From NCBI GenBank assembly GCA_023434025.1, contig JAEYTL010000037.1, positions 1-64,000 on the forward strand: a DNA stretch of 64,000 nt, in the 5' to 3' direction. The notes under the pieces are model-generated. The model saw only the letters and a list, made by a program, of their open reading frames with translations, was not told the origin of the DNA and ran no database searches. This DNA comes from Bacteroidota bacterium (GTDB lineage: Bacteria; Bacteroidota; Bacteroidia; Flavobacteriales; Flavobacteriaceae). The first letter of the stretch is position 1. Each line of letters begins with the position of its first letter. Both the position numbers and the translations under genes were made by a program. Of this stretch, positions 62,040 through 64,000 are shown one piece after another.

Positions 62040-62816
62040 ATGCGAATCAAAAATTTAATCATATTAATGTTAATTTCAGGGTTATTCACAATGTGTGCTC
62101 CAAGCCGTCCAGCGGTTGTTTCTCATCCGGAACCGCCACCAATGTGGGGTCCGGTAGGATATGACCAGGTCAGATATTATTATTTCCCTGATATGATGGT
62201 TTATTATGATGTGCACTCATCTATGTTTATTTACTCCAGAGGAAACAGGTGGGTAAGTGCGTATTATTTACCCAGCCATTACGGACATTTTGATTTGTAC
62301 AACAGTTATAAAGTTGGGCTGACGGATTATTATGGCCCATCTCCCTATCATAATTTTAACAGGCACAGGCAACAATATGCAGTGGGAAGTCGATGGCCGG
62401 CACAACAGACAATCGGCACAAGAGGACAGTCCGGAAACCATTATGCTCCAACCAGGCCACGTACTTCTTCAGCACAGGGAACCAGAGGGAATAGTACCCA
62501 ACAAGGTTCGGTCAGAGCAAATACAACACGGGCAAGTGAGACAAATGCCGGCACAAGGGCAACGACACCTTCTGTACAGAGCCAATCAGGAACAAGAACA
62601 CCCACCACTTCTGCTACGCCGAGACCAACGCAAACCGCACCAAGAACAACACCGGCAGAAACACGTTCAAATACCAGATTATCGCAACCGGATGCCCGTG
62701 CAGTGAGAGAAAGAACGGAACAAATAAGACAACAGAACAGGAGTGTTATACCGGCTCAGAGAAATACAGGAACTAACTCTTCTACCCGAACAAGAAGTGG
62801 TGGGAGAGGAAATTAA
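62040..62816 (+). CDS. lipoprotein with Tyr-rich head and Thr/Arg/Gln low-complexity tail
   Basis: This 258-aa protein has a lipobox (GLFTMC, Cys19). The first 100 residues are Tyr/His/Pro-rich (GYDQVRYYYFPDMMVYYDVH, then YYLPSHYGHFDLYNSY), resembling a small beta domain seen in Flavobacterium lipoproteins. The last 140 residues are low-complexity, rich in Thr, Arg, Ser, Gln and Gly, and probably disordered. No enzyme motif is seen. The gene is less AT-rich in its tail because of the residue composition. Confidence 0.75.
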   Translation: MRIKNLIILMLISGLFTMCAPSRPAVVSHPEPPPMWGPVGYDQVRYYYFPDMMVYYDVHSSMFIYSRGNRWVSAYYLPSHYGHFDLYNSYKVGLTDYYGPSPYHNFNRHRQQYAVGSRWPAQQTIGTRGQSGNHYAPTRPRTSSAQGTRGNSTQQGSVRANTTRASETNAGTRATTPSVQSQSGTRTPTTSATPRPTQTAPRTTPAETRSNTRLSQPDARAVRERTEQIRQQNRSVIPAQRNTGTNSSTRTRSGGRGN

Positions 62817-62839
62817 AACCGTGATCTTTTTTAAGACTT

Positions 62840-62882
62840 AAAAATCAATAAGCATTTGTAGTATATTTGTTTATTGATTTTT
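62840..62882. promoter_or_regulatory. inverted repeat enclosing a -7 box before the penicillin acylase gene
   Basis: AAAAATCAATAA (62840-62851) and TTATTGATTTTT (62871-62882) form a perfect 12-bp inverted repeat, and a T-run follows. Its loop contains TATATTTG (62862-62869), a consensus -7 box. The structure could end the lipoprotein transcript, bind a regulator of the next gene, or both. Confidence 0.45.
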
Positions 62883-62890
62883 GTTTTTTT

Positions 62891-64000
62891 ATGAAGTTTC
62901 TAAAAAAAATTACCCTTTTCTTTATTCTGTTTTTGGTTTTAATTTTATTGTGTCTTCTTGGTTACGGATTCTATCTTAAACCTAAATATGATGGAGAACT
63001 GGCCTTGAAATCCATCCGGAAAGAAACCACCGTTTATTTTGATGAATACGGAATTCCACACATTTATGCTCAATCGCAAAAAGATGCCATGACCACTTTA
63101 GGCTATGTGCATGCTCAGGACAGATTATGGCAAATGGAACTCATGCGAAGAATTGCTCCGGGAAGGTTATCGGAGATTTTTGGTTCGGTAATGTTAAAAA
63201 ATGACAGGTTTTTTAAAGGTTTGGGCATTGAGGAAAATTCGGAAAAAGCCATTGCCCAATTGGATAAAAGCAGCGAAAGCTATCAGTTAACGTTAGCTTA
63301 TTTAGATGGGATTAACCAATTTTTAGAAGGAGGTCAAACACCGATAGAGTTTCAATTGGTAGGTGTTACCAAAGAAAAATTTACCCTCAAAGATGTGTAC
63401 AATATTTTCGGTTACATGTCTTTCAGTTTTGCAATGGCACAAAAAACGGATCCGTTACTTACCGATATTCGGGATGAATTGGGAATGGATTACCTCAAAG
63501 ATTTTGGTCTTGACGGTTCACTGGCCCACACGCAATTGAAAAGTTTTAAAGGAAAATCAGAAGCTTATTCCGAAATTTCAAAATCGGTAGCTTTGTTATT
63601 GGAAAAATCACCTATACCGCCATTTATTGGGAGCAACTGTTGGGTGGTTGGGCCGAAAAAAACAAAGAGCGGAAAAGTGTTGTTTGCCAACGATCCGCAC
63701 ATTGGATTTTCGCAACCCGCCACATGGTATGAAGCCCATATCGTAACACCTGATTATGAAATGTACGGTTATTATTTAGCCGGAACACCTTTTCCGCTTT
63801 TGGGGCACAACCGACAGTATGTGTATGGGTTGACGATGTTTGAAAACGATGATATGGATTTCTATATAGAGGCCGATAATCCGGAGAATGAAAACCAGTA
63901 TCAAACGCCGGAAGGGTTTAAAAACTACCAGTTTTCAGAAAAAATAATTAAAGTAAAAGACAGCTCGGATGTGGTTTTAAAGATCAAAAAATCGCATCAT
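62891..64000 (+). CDS. penicillin acylase family protein, 5' part (cut by window edge)
   Basis: 370 codons are visible with no stop. An N-terminal membrane or signal helix (about 8-28) is followed by the alpha-chain region (TTVYFDEYGIPHIYAQSQKD, then GYVHAQDRLWQMELMRR). The self-cleavage site IGSNCWVVGPKKTKSGKVL follows, where the Ser near residue 250 becomes the N-terminal nucleophile of the beta chain. LFANDPHIGFSQPATWYEAH follows. These Ntn hydrolases cleave amides such as penicillins or acyl-homoserine lactones. The native substrate is unknown. Confidence 0.92.
   Translation, partial: MKFLKKITLFFILFLVLILLCLLGYGFYLKPKYDGELALKSIRKETTVYFDEYGIPHIYAQSQKDAMTTLGYVHAQDRLWQMELMRRIAPGRLSEIFGSVMLKNDRFFKGLGIEENSEKAIAQLDKSSESYQLTLAYLDGINQFLEGGQTPIEFQLVGVTKEKFTLKDVYNIFGYMSFSFAMAQKTDPLLTDIRDELGMDYLKDFGLDGSLAHTQLKSFKGKSEAYSEISKSVALLLEKSPIPPFIGSNCWVVGPKKTKSGKVLFANDPHIGFSQPATWYEAHIVTPDYEMYGYYLAGTPFPLLGHNRQYVYGLTMFENDDMDFYIEADNPENENQYQTPEGFKNYQFSEKIIKVKDSSDVVLKIKKSHH

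Noticed and set aside
62332..62706. Alternative 124-aa plus-strand frame inside the low-complexity lipoprotein gene.
   Set aside because: It lies entirely within the tail-coding part of a gene with a good lipoprotein signal; its His/Gln-rich product is a frame shadow of the Thr/Arg/Gln repeats.

Overview
The window reads as chromosomal DNA of a Bacteroidota bacterium, most likely a Flavobacteriaceae (Flavobacterium-like) species. The evidence is a gliding-motility lipoprotein (GldH) beside a RicT/PSP1-family gene, a secreted subtilase with a type IX secretion C-terminal sorting domain, many SPII lipoproteins, promoters of the TTG-N17/19-TAnnTTTG type, weak Shine-Dalgarno sequences, an aerobic kynurenine route (tryptophan dioxygenase and kynureninase) and an RprX/RprY-like two-component pair. 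I see no rRNA, tRNA, CRISPR array, prophage or insertion sequence.

Layout: 1-1.5 kb holds AT-rich small orphan genes, including two tandem paralogous lipoproteins. 1.7-7.5 kb is housekeeping and envelope genes (DUF3108, tryptophan 2,3-dioxygenase, an M23 peptidase lipoprotein, phosphoglucose isomerase, an RlpA-like protein). 7.5-13.8 kb is a GbsR/MarR-type regulator with a tripartite RND efflux operon; a 9-bp perfect inverted repeat lies upstream. 14-18 kb holds a YCII lipoprotein and CYTH protein on the minus strand, then a membrane protein of the Pfam 'SpecificRecomb' family and DNA polymerase IV.

The most interesting region is 18.3-29.6 kb. It is a tightly packed, AT-rich, co-directional block of 12 genes that together look like a complete type IV filament / type II secretion-like machine. 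It encodes four pseudopilins (GspK-, I-, J- and G-like), the platform protein GspF, a short prepilin peptidase, the assembly ATPase GspE, a secretin, a GspL/PilM-PilN-like protein, a GspM/PilO-like protein and a GspC/PilP-like protein. Two further genes, a MORN-like repeat protein and a fibronectin-III-like lipoprotein, have no counterpart in standard T2SS. All four pseudopilins carry Ala at -1 and Ser at +2 of the predicted cleavage site, an unusual shared signature. No PilT-like retraction ATPase is present.

29.7-38.9 kb returns to housekeeping genes: TerB-like, HupE/UreJ-like, dCMP deaminase, S41 protease, a small oxidoreductase, MarC, DUF3109 and class I ribonucleotide reductase. A lone tyrosine recombinase (39.0-40.1 kb) sits between nrdA and the haem genes hemF and hemB. 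42.3-46.2 kb holds a cytochrome c lipoprotein, the two-component system, a DUF1573 protein and a PolB-like 3'-5' exonuclease. 46.2-64 kb holds the T9SS subtilase, a double-NBD peptide ABC ATPase, a CE1-like esterase, succinyl-CoA:3-ketoacid CoA transferase, PBP1A, GldH, RicT, kynureninase, an arginase-family enzyme, a low-complexity lipoprotein and the 5' part of a penicillin acylase. The cell would therefore carry T9SS and gliding genes as well as the T2SS-like apparatus.
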